Shown here one piece after another: positions 21,437-34,776 of a stretch of DNA of 64,000 bases. Origin of the DNA: Rhizomucor pusillus (Eukaryota > Mucoromycota > Mucoromycetes > Mucorales > Lichtheimiaceae); NCBI GenBank assembly GCA_900175165.2, contig FWWN02000526.1, forward strand, positions 1-64,000, given 5' to 3'. Numbering within the stretch: the first letter of the stretch is position 1; the number at the start of each line of letters is the position of its first letter. The position numbers were made by a program, and so were the translations under genes. The notes under the pieces were generated by a model, which ran no database searches, was not told where the DNA came from, and worked only from the letters and a program-made list of their open reading frames with translations.

Positions 21437-22736
21437 ATGGAAGGTCCCGACAGTAATAGTCGCGACACTTTTGAAATGGACATTGAGGATGACAAGAGCC
21501 ACGCTGACGATTTAGTATCGGAACCGTGGGGAGAGTCCAGTCGAGGTATCCACGGTGACCAACGGTACGACAAACAGTGGGAGACGTCAGTGCGCAGGCA
21601 ATACAACATCTGGGAACGTCTACGACGACTGGCGGACCGTCGGAAACTATACGCATTCGCAAAACAATGGAAATGGATTATAGTGGTCGCAGGTGTCTAC
21701 TTTGTTATACTCGCCATCATGGTTCATTATCGTCGTCAAGTTCTCGAGGGCCTTGAAAAGCTCAGCAATGCAGTGCAAGGCATGGGCGTAAGGTAATATT
21801 TACCTATGTCCGTAATATTCATGATAACAACAGCCAGGCTAATGCTTTTGTAATTCCAGCGGCTATCTCTTGTTATCCATTTTGATCTTCCTCAGCGCAT
21901 TTCCACCCATGATTGGGTACGGCTTATACCAAACATTATCGGGTTTCACGTTCGGTTTCGCACATGGGTTCTTGATATCCTATCTAAGCGCTCTCCTGGG
22001 AGCTGTCGCATGCTTTTATGTCTCCCGTGTTTGGTTGCAAGCTAGAATACAACGGATACTGCAAAGTTATCCAAATCTCGAAGCAGTGATACATGCAGTA
22101 GAGAAAAAAGAATTCAGGGTATGAAATGGCAAAAACGCCGCTTTCAATGTTTGTATGCTGACAACAAACTTTGTTGCTACATTATAGCTATTTCTGCTAA
22201 TCCGATTATCACCTTACCCATTCAATCTTTTGGTACTGTCGTTTACAACCTACACCACCTTTTCTTTGCTGATTGATACTGACCATCAATGCTAGAATGT
22301 CGTCTTTGCAGCGACTAATCTTTCCTTGGCCACCTTTGCGAGTGGCACGGCTTTGTCTCTTTTCAAGATTGCATTTCATATCTATATCGGCGCAAACCTG
22401 ACATCATTTGCAAAACATATCCTGGGCGAAGAAGAAATGACCGAAAGTGACCAGCGAGTCGCTACAGTGCGCATAATTGCAGCTGTGGTGGGTTCAATTC
22501 TGGCCTTTGGCGTCATGGCGTATCTCTACAGAGTTGCCAAGAAAGCTGTTGCAGAAGCAAACAACGAAGCAGCTGAAGGAGCCGAATCTATGGCTTTCTT
22601 GGGCGAAGAATCACAAGACAATGGGTCTTTGGAGGACTGGATAGAATGGCATGACGTTGATGACGATGATGACAACAGCACAGATTTACATACTCGTGAA
22701 AACAGACTAAATGATCTGGAGCACGGTCGTGCATAA
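21437..22736 (+). CDS. TVP38/TMEM64 family membrane protein (VTT domain)
   Basis: An acidic cytosolic N-terminus of about 70 residues precedes helix WIIVVAGVYFVILAIMVHY. Three spliced blocks follow: YLLLSILIFLSAFPPMIGYG with FTFGFAHGFLISYLSALLG and FYVSRVW; then LFLLIRLSPYPFNLLNVVFA; then ATFASGTALSLFKIAFHIYI and a final helix RIIAAVVGSILAFGVMAYLY. The PPMIGYG, GFTFG, and RLSPYPFN positions are hallmarks of the VTT/DedA/SNARE-associated superfamily. The yeast Tvp38 member is Golgi-resident, and VTT proteins elsewhere act as lipid scramblases. Introns: about 21796-21859, 22118-22188, and 22235-22297. The acidic tail carries a run of Asp residues. The start at 21437 is favoured but 21368 is possible. 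Confidence 0.87.
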
Positions 22737-23649
22737 AGTAATAATAATACTGTAGAAGGCTGTACATATAACTTATACATCAATCGAATATATGTCTAAT
22801 ATTATTGAAGAGCAGATTGATGGAGATTTTCATATAAGCCTCGTGAAGTTGAGGATGCTAATTGCCTTGTGTGGGACATTCAGATACTGATACTTTGTTG
22901 CTGGACCAAGATTTGTAGTATATTCATTAAGTGGCCTAATCAGGCTTTAGGTGGGTTACTTCTGGATAACAGACCAACAAATGAGAAAAGTGTGTCGATA
23001 TGCGCCGTATGTCGATCAGACTGTATACTTTTCCGTTAAGCTGCTCGCTCACTGCACATGCAATCCAAGAAAGCAAAATATAATCGAGGGATCTACATTA
23101 TCATAAATCGGTTCAAACGCTGACAGAAAAGCAGAAAATCACACAATCATGTGTCAAAGATTGGGTCTCTGAGTCGCTTGTTACGCAAAAAATGTAAATA
23201 TAGGGTATCTAGTAGCTCGAGAGCAACGCCGCTTAGATGCAACCATGCAGATAAGTGGCGAATGTTACTACTCAGAATCAGGCAAGACCTTGTGCAACGT
23301 TAGCGATTGTGGGAATATGACAGCTCTTTATTGTCTTATCAGTTTTCGCACAGAATATTGTGACACATCGATGAATAATAAAGTTGATAATACCCTCGCA
23401 TCCCAGGGCCAGTTGTCGGCTTGTTAGGCTTGATTCTGTCATATATCGCAAGTCAGGGCCGCATGTGCAACTCTCGATCGACACTGTTGTGCCACACATT
23501 AAGTTGAAAGGCAGACATGCAGGCGTGGTAAAAGCAGGCGTTGCTAGCAGCAGCATTGAAGGGGAGAAATGGTATAAATATGATCCGATACCATTTTCTT
23601 ACGTTCTTCCCCTTCTCTCGCAAAGAGTCAATCCTCTATTCTGACCTCC
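22737..23649. other. Intergenic region upstream of the amine oxidase
   Basis: About 910 nt with no recognised gene. The last 80 nt hold a TATA box and a pyrimidine-rich leader for the downstream gene, listed separately. The rest is AT-rich without visible repeats. Confidence 0.4.
23573..23580 (+). promoter_or_regulatory. TATA box of the amine oxidase gene
   Basis: TATAAATA lies 70 nt upstream of the ATG at 23650 and is followed by a CT-rich leader (TTCTTCCCCTTCTCTCGC). Position and context fit a classical inducible fungal promoter. Confidence 0.65.
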
Positions 23650-25422
23650 ATGGTCCGCGCAGCAGCCATTCTAAGTCTTTTGGGCGCATGCGCAGCCTAT
23701 CAGGCACAGGCAGCCACGATCCACACCAAGGTTGCAATCCTTGGCGGCGGTGTCAGTGGAATCAACGCAGCACGCAACCTTTCGGCCAACGGAATTGATG
23801 ATTTTCTGATCATTGAGGCCAGAAATGAACTCGGCGGTACAGTTTCTAGCGTGGCATTTAGCAGGCGTTCCGCCCCTGACAACGTTTTATAAATCCCCTT
23901 GCAGGCAGAGCGCAGAATGCAGATTTTGCAGGAATCAAAGTCGAACTGGGCTGCAACTGGGTCCAGGGCTTAGGCACCAACCCGGTTAACCAATTGCGCA
24001 AGAAATATAAGCTCAAAACCGTCAAAAACGATGGCGACGATGTAGTCTTTTACAACGAATCAGGAAAAATAGACTTTAAAGAATCTATGGATAGATTCAA
24101 CGATGCATACGATAAAATGAGTGAAATGGCTGGTAAGACGTTGTTTTGAGTGATTAGCTTCGTTTGGAATATGTTCCACTTATCAGATTATCATTCCTAG
24201 ATAAGAGGATCAAAAACAATCAGGTGGATCTGTCTGCACGCGTCGGTCTTGACCTCGCAGGGTGGTATCCAACGGATGCTCTAGATCAAGCCGTGGAGTA
24301 TTACAATTTCGATTGGGAGGATGCCGAAGATCCTGAACGGTCTTCCATGATATATAGCATCCTAAGCGACGAATGGACCTACTCGAACACCACTTTCGGA
24401 CCCGACAGCGATGGAGATCGATTCGTTGTCGATCAGAGGTAAGTAGCTACTGCTACCTTGAAGTCTTTTGCGTCGTTTCCGGGTGCTTAAATGAAAAACA
24501 GAGGATTCAAATATATCTTCATCAAGGCATTGGAGGAAGCTATGAAGCCCAATGATCCTCGTATCAAGCTCAACACCAAAGTAACAGAGATTGCGTACAA
24601 CCAGAAAGGTGTTACTATTCATACAGAGAGCGGCGATGTTATCAAGGCTGAGTATGCAATCTGCACATTTTCGTAAGTGTCTTACCTGCCATAAATGATT
24701 CAAAGCCGAAGCAAGCAATGCAGTACGGTCCCTCTAAACTGCTTTTCTCCGAACGCAGCCTCGGTGTTTTGCAACACAAGGATGTCAAATGGAACCCGCC
24801 GTTGCCTGAATGGAAAATGGAAGGTCTCTATGCCTTCGATATGGCCACCTATACAAAAATCTTTTTGAACTTTCCGAGACAGTTCTGGGACGACAACCAA
24901 TACACCGTGTATGCCCACCCTGTCAAGCGTGGTTACTTCTCCGTGTGGCAAAACTTGAAGGCAAACGGCGCTCTCAACGATACAGACGTTAATATCTTTT
25001 TCGTGACGGTGACACAAAATGTAGCCATGCAGGTCGATGCCATGACCGACGAGGAGGTCCAAAATGAGGCAATGAAAATTCTAAAATCCATGTACGGTTC
25101 CGATATACCGGAACCCACCGACATTTTGGTACCTCGCTGGCACAGCAACCCACTCTTCCGAGGCACTTATTCAAATTGGCCGATCGGCGAACTTAGGGAG
25201 CATCATACCAACATGAAAGCCCCTCTGTTGAACCGTGTCTTCTTTGCAGGAGAAGCCATGTCCACCGAGTTTTACGGATTTTTGCAAGGTGCTTGGTTCA
25301 GCGGCGCAGAGACAGGAATGCAAGTCGTCAAATGCATCAAGACCAAGTGCGCAGAGGCAGAGTACTTCCCAACAATTACAAATGCCAGGATTCAGCCTGA
25401 TTATATCGCCCGCAGAAAGTAA
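23650..25422 (+). CDS. Secreted flavin-containing amine (polyamine-type) oxidase
   Basis: Signal peptide MVRAAAILSLLGACAAYQ with a likely cut after QAQA. The FAD-binding motif is VAILGGGVSGINAARNL, followed by FLIIEARNELGG. The next exon gives VELGCNWVQGLGTNPVNQL. Further blocks are RVGLDLAGWYPTDALDQAVE, GFKYIFIKALEEAM, YAICTFSLGVLQHKDVKWNP, KIFLNFPRQFW and the C-terminal FAD motif RVFFAGEAMSTEFYGFLQGA. These are the landmarks of the polyamine oxidase/monoamine oxidase family, which oxidises amines and releases hydrogen peroxide and an aldehyde. Introns lie near 23845-23904, 24132-24201, 24439-24501 and 24675-24758. Substrate (spermine/spermidine or other amine) is inferred from resemblance to polyamine oxidases. 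Confidence 0.9.
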
Positions 25423-25750
25423 TTTAATAAAGATCACCCTTTTTTCACATTGTCATACTTAAAATGGGAGTCGTGTGATGTAATGTTATTCTTTTTATTG
25501 ATTCGGATATATCACTTTGGCGCTTAAAAGAAGGAAGAGAAGAAGATGTTTCGAAACAACAAGTCACTGTGTGGCCGTGGTATAGGAAGGTAGTTCGTAG
25601 GAGCGACAAAAACATGCAGCGTATGGTGAATGACAGACCAGAGGGGAAAAAAGAGAGCAGAAAGATAGGAGCTAAAGGAAAAGGACAAATACATGTACAC
25701 GACAGTACGTCAGGTATCTACTATAAAGTCGTCGAATATGGCATGGTGCT
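25423..25750. other. Convergent intergenic region
   Basis: 328 nt between the amine oxidase and MUB1-like 3' ends. AATAAA-like A-rich sequence follows the oxidase stop (about 25423-25435). Nothing else recognised. Confidence 0.4.
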
Positions 25751-27403
25751 TCAGTCAATATCCATCAGATCGCGCGCTGCAGCGTTGTCTGAAACATCTG
25801 CTTCAACTTCTGTGGAGGAGCCCGAGGGGACGCTGTGAGTCGAGCGAGAGTTCCGTCTGCGAGAAGGCGCAAGGTCATGAGGACGGTGGTCTCTTGTCGA
25901 TCTTTCATTTAGGATATCGGACGATTGCATATCACCCATGTCCGTCGACGTAACGCTCCTAGGTCCTTCAGGCATGATATCAGAAGCGTGAATGCCGTCC
26001 ATGTTTCTTGAGCGTCTGTCATTATCAGCATTTTCAGCAGAGAAGGAAAGAGAAGATCGATGGTGATTTGTATTTCCAGTATTTGCCGCCGTGTCGTCCA
26101 TAGCAGGTATGTTACTTTGACGATCTTCTATCGGGATCGGTAACACATCCGTTGTTGTGCCGTGCGTAGCAAGCGGCATGACTTGGTCTGGTTGTTGCGT
26201 CGGCTGAGGAGCGGCTGCCACAACAGCTGCAGCCGCCGCTACGGTGGTACTAGAGGTGGTAGTTGAAGGATTTGCAGTTTGCGAACTGTGTTGGTGGCGC
26301 TCGACACACCACCATCTGTGACCGTCACCCCATGCTTTCGATTGGCACGCTTTTGAGCAATATTTGGCTTTACGACTATAAACATAAAACTTCAGATAAC
26401 GTGATTAACAAACTCGTCTTTTTACTACTAACCATCGTCGACATTTGGCGAATTCTCGCGGCACCTTTTCCCATTTTCCACAATGCATATTGGCACATTG
26501 TCTAATTCCACCCCGTGTTTCGTCTTTTCTGCAAGCGTTTCGCATAATTACGCCGGCCCAATATATAATTGTTGCAGGGTGCAGACGGTGAGTAAATTTT
26601 TCGACAACCGAGAATACGTTTGGGTGATGGTTCTTGTGGAAAGATTCTCGAATATGTGGATACTTGGACAGGTACGCTAAAAGCTGCAGGGACAGCAATA
26701 TATCTTCATCTCTGGAGAGGATAGCATCTGGGGATAAATTGTTCAAAAGAGGTATTGTGGTAGAAGGGCAACTTTGTGGTTTTGCTCTTGGTTTCGGTGT
26801 TCTAGTCAGGAAAGTGCGCCGTTTGGGTAAGGAAAATGTACGCTCTGGTTCTGTTTGAGGACCTGTAGTCGTAGTATTGAAAAATCTCCGTGAAGTAATG
26901 ATGGGAGTAGACCTAGATTGGGTCGGTTGCAGAGGTACAGCTGGTAACGATAAGGCGGTCGCCGTAGGTGGAAGAGGTTGGTGATGATGTTTGCGATCGG
27001 AATCTTTGTCAGCTTTTGTTTGTTCCAAAGCTTTCAAAAAGTTCTGGAGGATGGCCAGTACCACACGGACGGCACCGCTCTCAACAACTCGGCTTCGTAT
27101 CGCTTCGGTCCCACGCACGCCTACGTTGACCATACACTGAAAAGCTAGCGACCATTTCCACAAAGAATGGCGGTCAGTGCTTTCAGTAGTAGCCAGAATC
27201 TTAACGAGACGTTCCAGCCCGCCATCTTGGGCCAGAATTTCTCGTATACGGGGAGATGTAGACGTCAAGTATGCGAGGTGTGTTAACGAATTGACGAGAG
27301 GTAAAGTTGCTGTACAATCCAATGCACGACGGTCGTATAGAGCATTGGTAATCACAAGTGCCGCTCTATGTTGAGAAGGAGAGCTGAGGTTTGGTTCACG
27401 CAT
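25751..27403 (-). CDS. MUB1/samB-like MYND zinc-finger protein
   Basis: Start MREPNLSSPSQHRAALVITN is followed by LYDRRALDCTATLPLVNSLT and HLAYLTSTSPRIREILAQDG, a near-invariant opening of fungal Mub1. Armadillo-like helical sequence follows, split by a Pro/Thr-rich insertion. The C-terminal MYND finger is restored across an intron beginning at about 26430: CANMHCGKWEKVPREFAKC, RRCRKAKYCSKACQ and HRWWC provide all zinc ligands. A low-complexity Ala/Ser/Asp-rich tail ends in RDLMDID. In yeast Mub1 partners the Ubr2 ubiquitin ligase to degrade Rpn4 and other targets; in Aspergillus samB affects morphogenesis. The same role here is inferred. Confidence 0.9.
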
Positions 27404-28134
27404 ACTTCAGGAGGGAATATGAACGGTATCGAATCGCCAAGTGGTTTGTAGAAAAGCAAAAGGAAGAACTCGTCAGGAGAGTCTCTGCAATTACAAATCG
27501 GAGATCAGAATTTCGACAACGTCGACCACGCATTTGTAGCTTCTGGATCCGGACAAAGTTTACATTTTATAGCATATTGCGATGCGGCGCCGATTCTTTA
27601 CTTTTTTGTATTAAATACGCTGTATTGACCCATAACAATAATCGTTACAGGAAGCTGGGGAATACATGGGGATATTATTCCCTTCTCAGCATTTTGCATG
27701 TCATAAATGACGTCGAGGCCGCATTGAAGAGTAAATAATTACATCAATAAGTATGAAGTTTAATGGCATCTGGAGACTGGCTGTACGGCACAGCAAGTAA
27801 ATAAGGCTTTCCGAGGAGCTCGTTATTACAAGAATTAGTCTTTATTCCTTAACAAACAAGCGAGAGTCCACATGCAGAGAAGGCGATATGCAGTACGCTT
27901 GCGAGCGCCGGTCGGCAAATACCTTCATTTTATCTAGGAATAAGCGGCAGAATCTATTATCACACCGGTCACCTTCTTCCTACCCCACGGCAAAGGCCCG
28001 TATTTTCTCAGATACATATTTATGATCCTTCGTACCGAAGCGAGGCGAGGATGGATTAGCTAGAGTAGCATAGTATCGCAATATGTGGATTGCGAAAGTG
28101 AAATTTAAATAGCGAAGAAATAGGTATATCAGTA
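27404..28134. promoter_or_regulatory. Divergent promoter region, MUB1-like / DET1
   Basis: 730 nt between divergent starts. A plus-strand frame (27391-27738) overlaps the MUB1-like start and shows no family motif, so it is ignored. No repeat or RNA gene recognised. Confidence 0.4.
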
Positions 28135-30578
28135 ATGCGTGCCTCTCTTCTTATTCAGTGTCGTATTTCTTTTCTTATGGATTTCCTAGAGGAGAATCTC
28201 AAGTATACACAAAGTAGACAGCGTTCATCGTCTCTGTACCACGAGTATATAGCGAGGCGGCACGGACGAACCCCTCCTGGACATCGCGCGGCTATCGCAG
28301 CTGATAGACGTCGTTTTTCATATTTTCATCCGAACTTTACTCTATATGATATGCAGCTGCCTATAGATTCATTGAATATGCGTTGCTTCACTCCAGACGG
28401 CCAGGTACAGTCGATTATTTGCATTGCAATTCATGCCATGCTACCATCCTTCTATGACTAGTACCTAGTATGCTTCTGCAATGATCAATCCAGTATTTTG
28501 CTCTACGGGTTTACCGGACCAACATATCAAGAAATTCCTGGAATATGCACCTTTCATCAATATTTCCAGCTAGCAAAGCATATTATACTTCAGCAGTCTC
28601 CATACCTCGCTCTATGTCAAGACTTCTGCTTGTTCACCAGCGATAGAAAATTCGTAAGTTACAGACGATAACGCAGTGCTCCATTATGAATTTGAAGTAC
28701 ATAATCTGATGTATTACGCAAGCTTATCGTTGTAGCATATGGTTCATCAACTAACACAAGGAGCTCCGTAAATGGAGGGAACTCGGATACCGAATTCACA
28801 GATACGATTCCAACAAACTATATTTTTTATATTGTGGAAATACACTCCGGAAACGTAATAAGGAAAAGTATCGCTTACTGTTAGAGTTTACATAAATTGA
28901 ACAGCTGCAAATGCTAGGTCCTCGGATACTATTCGATATATCAAGACATCATCCCGGTGCATCGTCATTTGGGTGTTAGCTTGTACGATCGGACGTTTTC
29001 CATTCTTACCTTACAAAGTCAAGAAATCCATATACTCGAAATCACGGTATGCAGAGTTATCTGCAAATGTAGGATGCAAATTGCTGTATTAATAAGTCTA
29101 TGATAGAAACGCGGGACATTCCGCTTTAAACATAAGTTAGGATCTTCCCTTTATCCACAAGACGGGAAACGACCTTTACTGAACACCATGGTCTTTGAAA
29201 ATGGGTATAACCAGCGGCAACAGCTTATGGCACTGGAAGTAATTCAAGTGATCGTGTTGTATATGTGTTGATTGTTACTTAATTTAATGCTTTCAGCGAC
29301 TTTATAGTATGGAAGGCTCTTGGATGTCAGCGAGAGACTATGAGCTGGCCTTTGCAATGACCGATGAGGTGCAGAGAATAATGGACTCGTCTGAGGAAAT
29401 GTCTGATATTCCTACAAGCGAGAATGACGTGGTAAGAAAGGGAGAAAGACGTCTATATTGAGGACTCATTATCTATGCAAACAAGGAACGAATCCCGACA
29501 TCACCATTCACTCCCTTTCAACAAGCACTTTTAAGCTGGTTATATCGCAAGAAGGTATCCCGGCGGTAAGCTGCTAAAGCGTGAAGTAGACCAACTGCGA
29601 CCTAACGAAGTGCAATAAAGGGACATACAATCTATGGAGTGGTTTTATAAGTATTTTGAGTATTATTTGAACCACAAGCTGTGGAGAATACAGCTTTTAA
29701 ACCAACGTACTTTGCTGATCAAAATGGTGCCTTCCAAGGACATTTTCAATATGGGACAGGTTCGATGGTGCTGCTGAAGGATCTTAATGGTACATTCTAA
29801 AGGTCCTATCTTAGTCTTCTGATTTCCGAAATCACGATATATTCTATATACTTTTTGATATGACTGAGGGCAGTGTCAAGGACATATTTAGCGAAGACGA
29901 CCCGGAAGTGGAGCAACTTATATTAGCTGACGATGCACTGCGCGAACGACAATATCAATACGAATTTCAAAGCAGCAGCAGCAATACCCCGGGCAGCAGC
30001 AATACAGCGAGGATGGCTTTCAATAGACAAATCTACATCTGGCAAGAGACGACGAATGGAAGGTACATTTCAAGAATTATGATTGATAATCTTGTACTGA
30101 GACCGATTTAAATTAGCTATCCATCGGCAATGCGAAAATTAGCATGCTATCTGCCATGTCCACCACCTAGGCAGCCAGAATCAGTTTATTTCGACTTGAC
30201 ACTGTATCGATATGACCGGAAACTTATCCTGGCGCTTGACAAGTAAGCTTCAATGTATACTAACTGTGGCTCCAGATTGGTAACCCGCGTTGTCTTTAGG
30301 TCTCAAGTATCATTGAACGTCATAAAGTTCTATTCTGCAGAGACTAACGAGTTCAAATTTGAATTGCCTACTACTGCTACACCGATGCAGGAAGACGCAA
30401 CTACGTTGAATACAAGGTGAGCAAAGCTGCAATTGAACATTTATAACAAGTGCTAACCCCTTTAATTGCTAGCGAGTATACGGTTATCCTTCCGCATCCA
30501 TTCCTGCCTTTCATCATTACCAAGCGCAAGGGAGCGTCAGGACGTGTTATTACAAACTTCCATGTTTATAAACAATAA
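28135..30578 (+). CDS. DET1 homologue (CUL4-DDB1 ligase component)
   Basis: DET1 joins COP1 and DDB1 in a CUL4 ubiquitin-ligase module in plants and animals. About ten exons give RTPPGHRAAIAADRRRFSYF, HPNFTLYDMQLPIDSLNMRC, FTPDGQYLVCFCNDQSSILL, DFCLFTSDRKFLIVVAYGSS, IPTNYIFYIVEIHSGNLQML, FGVSLYDRTFSILTLQSQEI, IPTSPFTPFQQALLSWLYRK, WFYKYFEYYLNHKLWRIQLL, YFDLTLYRYDRKLILALDK and HPFLPFIITKRKGASGRVI. The order matches animal DET1 along its whole length. Introns are short with GT-AG borders. The start is uncertain: Met at 28135 or the in-frame Met at 28177 (MDFLEENLKYTQ). The gene converges on DNA2 with 11 nt between stop codons. I saw no COP1 partner in this window. Confidence 0.88.
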
Positions 30579-30589
30579 GTGGCAAGAAA

Positions 30590-33500
30590 CTACATTGAAT
30601 TATATACATCTTTGAGGATCGGTCTCTTTCGCAATATCGCGTGTGTAGGTGAAGAAAAGACTTTGACAGTGCGTTCAGGTTGAGGAGGTGTAGGAATTTG
30701 TCGAATAACGTGTTGTTTGTGTGCATTGGGATAAAGCTCGTAAATCTAGAGTATCTACGTGAATAATTATCCAGTAGTTTGATATTTTTAATCGCCAACT
30801 AACCCATCGTTTTGATTGTATAAGTGCCAAAAAGCTTTGAAATAGCGCGGATGCTTCGAGTGTGGACTTGGAGCCGATCAGCACAACTTTGCTTTTGGCT
30901 CTTGTCAAGGCAACATTGATACGTCTCCAGTCTCTGAGAAGATCACCCGTCTACAACAAACTTTAGATGTACTTTCTCCAAATATCCCAGGTCATATAGA
31001 CTTACGTGGGCACCAGCGTTGCTACGAACAAGTGATATAAGAACGCACTCTTTATCACGACCTTGATATTTGTCGATAGTTGCGATCTCCACATCTGGTC
31101 GGTTTCGAAGATACTGGGAGATCAGCCGCAACTGTGATCGATATACAGAAATAACTGCGAGTTCTTTCTGATCCAAACCACACATGAGCAGTGCATCTGC
31201 TAATTGACATAGTAAGTTGGCTTCAATGTCATTCTGGATAACATCCATGACACGTTCTTCTCTTGCAGGTATGCGGTCTGTATCAATAAACACAACCTTC
31301 CGACTATTTCCAAGGACCAACGATTGAGACAGCTATTCATTTGGAGTATCTGCTCAAGAATCTCACCTTGGATCAATAATATCAGCAATCCAACAATGGG
31401 AGCGCCAGTCGGTGTGGGCCCCATCTTCGTGGAATGTCTCAAGACCTTGTTGAATATTTGGTAGCTTAAGCATCCGTCTAGCCACGGCGTGAGTCCCGCA
31501 TTTAAGTTTTGAATCGTACACCAATATGTTTGATAGAGACATGATATCCTTGTTCATACGATACTGATATTCCAAATACGCGACGGATTCTGGATGAGCC
31601 TCGGCGAGCAAAGAAAACAATGATTTGGAGAAACCACTCCGTCGGGCCTCTTCGTCGCGTACGACAGGCGGTAGTTGATACTGGTCGCCAACAAGTACAA
31701 AGACATCGGCGTATCTCAACGGACCGATACATGCTGGTAACGTGATTTGAGACGCTTCATCAACAATACAATAGTCAAAACGACGTTTTTGGAATAGATT
31801 ACTACAGATAACTCGGTCAATATGTCACGTTTTTTACCGTTACTTCGTTTAATCTTACTGGGTGATACCAAGACAAGTTGTGCCCACAACTTTTCTGCTA
31901 TTATAGAATTGCTCGATCGCAGCTACGCTGTCCAGGTTTACATTATTGCTAGGTACACATTGGCGGAGACTAGGCATCACCTTTTGAAAATGTTAGATTC
32001 GTTCTTTATACTTGGAAGCCGATAATCTTACCCTATCAGGATTTCCTAATCGCAGGACATCGATTCCACTTTTGTGTACCTTAGATAGGACGTTATCAAG
32101 AGCAGAGTGGGTATAAGCAGTCAATAGTACAGACTTGTTCTGGCGGACAAGTGCACAGATGATGGCTGCAGTCGTCATTGTTTTGCCTGTTCCTGGCATG
32201 CCTAGTATGAGGGTATAGTCTTGTGCTAGAATGATCATGGAATTGCTAAGTACATATATTCGTTTTCTTACAAACCAATAACTGCTTACCACTGAAAACT
32301 TTCTCCATTGCATGTTGTTGGGCTGGATTGAGGTTATCTAGGGCACCGTCGGGTATCGAGAGGGAATTGTCAAATGCAGGCTTTTTCAAGTCCACGATTA
32401 ATCTTCTGCGTTTTTCGTCGCCGCCATCTTCAGGTCGGTTCACTAGTGTCACCAGGTTCCTTCGCATAGTTGCCATGCCGCCCGCCAATTCATCCTGGTC
32501 TATGCGGTACAACATATCCTTTTCAGGCGTTGTTGAAAATACTTGATGGTTCATCAGGTCGAATTCAGATTTGCGCTCAGGCGCTCGCCGCAGCGGGCCA
32601 GTGAGGCTGACAGTAATGGAACGTCTGTCAAGATGTTTTACAAAACCCATGCCTAGATTGATATGACCTTTGACGCTTGAGACTATGATTGGATCTCCAA
32701 TGGCTAGGTGAGACATGATGGGCTCTTCGTCAGAGCGTTGAAATCGATAAATATTTACATCCACTGTAGACACGAGCTTCATGTTGTGCAGGCATTTTCC
32801 AGATTTTTCACGTAAGCTGCTATCTTGTCGCCAGATGTCTCTGCGGATATAATCAATGTCGTCTTCTTCCTTGTCAATCAAAGCTTGCCAGTCTCGGAAA
32901 AATTTTGCAGTAGTTTCGCTAATATGTTGTGTTTTTGCGTCGAACCAGCCGCCCAATCCGCTGGATGCAGCGTTTCCGCCTTCGACAGCCTTGTGAAATA
33001 GCATACATGCATCATTCTCAGTGCAATGTTGACAAGAATGCAAATTTTTCAACATTGTTGGAAGGTTTTCTCGATTTTGTAGAGCTGAGGCCAGTCTATT
33101 CCGTGCAATCAAGAGTCCTTTCAAATCGCTGCGTGCTGCTGGAATGAGGTAAAAGCTGTTTACTTTGGAGTAATAAAGAGCACCGGCAATGACACCAATA
33201 TCGTATCGATCGCTCATAAGCAAAGTGTACAATATTGTTTGTGCGCGATGAGAGATGAATCTGCTTGCTCGACCTGTTTTCAGCTCCAATGGAATAGTAA
33301 ACGTTTGTCGATTTGGTGCGAATTTGATTTCGATCGAAGCATCAATCATGCCTTTTAATCCATAGGTTGGACTCCATAAGTGTTCTTCGACATCCAATAC
33401 TCGGCTCACGGCAACGGCTGTGCATCCTAAGGTTGAAGCTACGTCCGGACCAACATCGTTTGCCGGTTTTGCATGCGGTTTCGGTTTGGATCCAATGAAT

Positions 33501-34776
33501 GTATCAGCAAATGCTTTGATACTTCCGATAACATGCTGTAAAATGTTCATTGCTGTATCCTCGTCCTGATCGATTGCAAATAGTTGATCAAGTGAATGTT
33601 TAATAATGTCCCACATTTCCTTTTTAAGGGATTCGATACTAAAGTCTTGTGTCTGCATGGCGCGCTGAATAACACGATGGATGATATCGCCGTGAACGAG
33701 CGCCTCGCTGTAATCGCTTACACTTTTGACCTTTTGCTGAAGTATTGACTTGCGCAAGCAAAAGAAGCTCTCAGCGACAGCAGTGCAAGATATAAGGTGG
33801 TCAGGATGCAAAATAATATATCCATGATCATTGTCGATAATATTGCTGAAGTGCGTTGCATCCGGCGCAAGAGGTATATGCACAATATCACCTAGAATAT
33901 ACAAATTGATACCTAGGGCTTTCCAAATACCATTTTATACGTAGCCCTTACCAACAACGACGTGAATTTGCATCCATTCGTCCCTCAAGCGTACATTGAA
34001 TGGCTTGTGGTGTTGGTCCTCCAACAGATAGAGTATCTAAACAATGCACTTCAATATCAAGTCTACTTTTGCCCACGCCAATATCCTGTTTCTTACTTTT
34101 TCACGCTGTTGAAATCCATGGTCGTCTATGTAGGTCTGCCCGCTAACATTCGCCACGATGTATCGTTTATATTTTGAGCTAGAATCTGGAGATGGCATTG
34201 CTTCATCTTGGCCGTATGAAATCTGCTCCAAGAATTCCATAGGTAAATCGTCGCCAAACATATCATCGTCTTCACCGTCAAATTCGTCGTTATTATCACC
34301 AGCTGTACCGGCGTTGCCATCCTGTGTTCTGTCGTCGCTCTGTTCGTTGATATTATGCATGATATAATCTTGTCCAGCTTGACCAGTTGTTGGCTTTGGG
34401 TCAGTTTGTACTTCGCCGATTGCAAGCGCCTCTTCCAAGTCTTCCACAGGGATATCATCAAACATGGCATCTGTGTCGCAAGACTGAAACATCATGTCCG
34501 CAGGAACTTCAGAGCATGTTATATCACCAACATTGCGCTCGATTTCCTGATTCATTTTCGCCAGGAAACGTTCCTGGATCTCTCTGGGTCTAATGACAGG
34601 TGTTTCAGTATCAGGACTTGCTGGTTCCTGAGTCAACATGAGTGGCATGACCTCCTCATCGACTGCATTGTGTAAGCATAACCAGTTCGACCCGCATCTT
34701 TTAACCCAATTATACCTCTATATCTCTTCATGAAGCGCTCTGACGGTGAGCGGTAGGGGCCATAACGATCAGCCAT
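30590..34776 (-). CDS. DNA2: DNA2 nuclease-helicase
   Basis: DNA2 trims long flaps during lagging-strand maturation and resects double-strand breaks. Exon 1 ([20 protein letters not shown]) is spliced to a disordered acidic N-terminal region, then the OB-like part with [10 protein letters not shown] and [13 protein letters not shown]. The Fe-S/RecB-like nuclease has [39 protein letters not shown] (catalytic E-x-K) and the Cys cluster [11 protein letters not shown]. The superfamily 1 helicase has [16 protein letters not shown] (Walker A), [11 protein letters not shown] (motif II), [13 protein letters not shown] (III), [20 protein letters not shown] (V) and [17 protein letters not shown] (VI). 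The C-terminal exon [12 protein letters not shown] ends at 30590. At least seven introns are visible. All catalytic motifs are intact. Confidence 0.93.
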
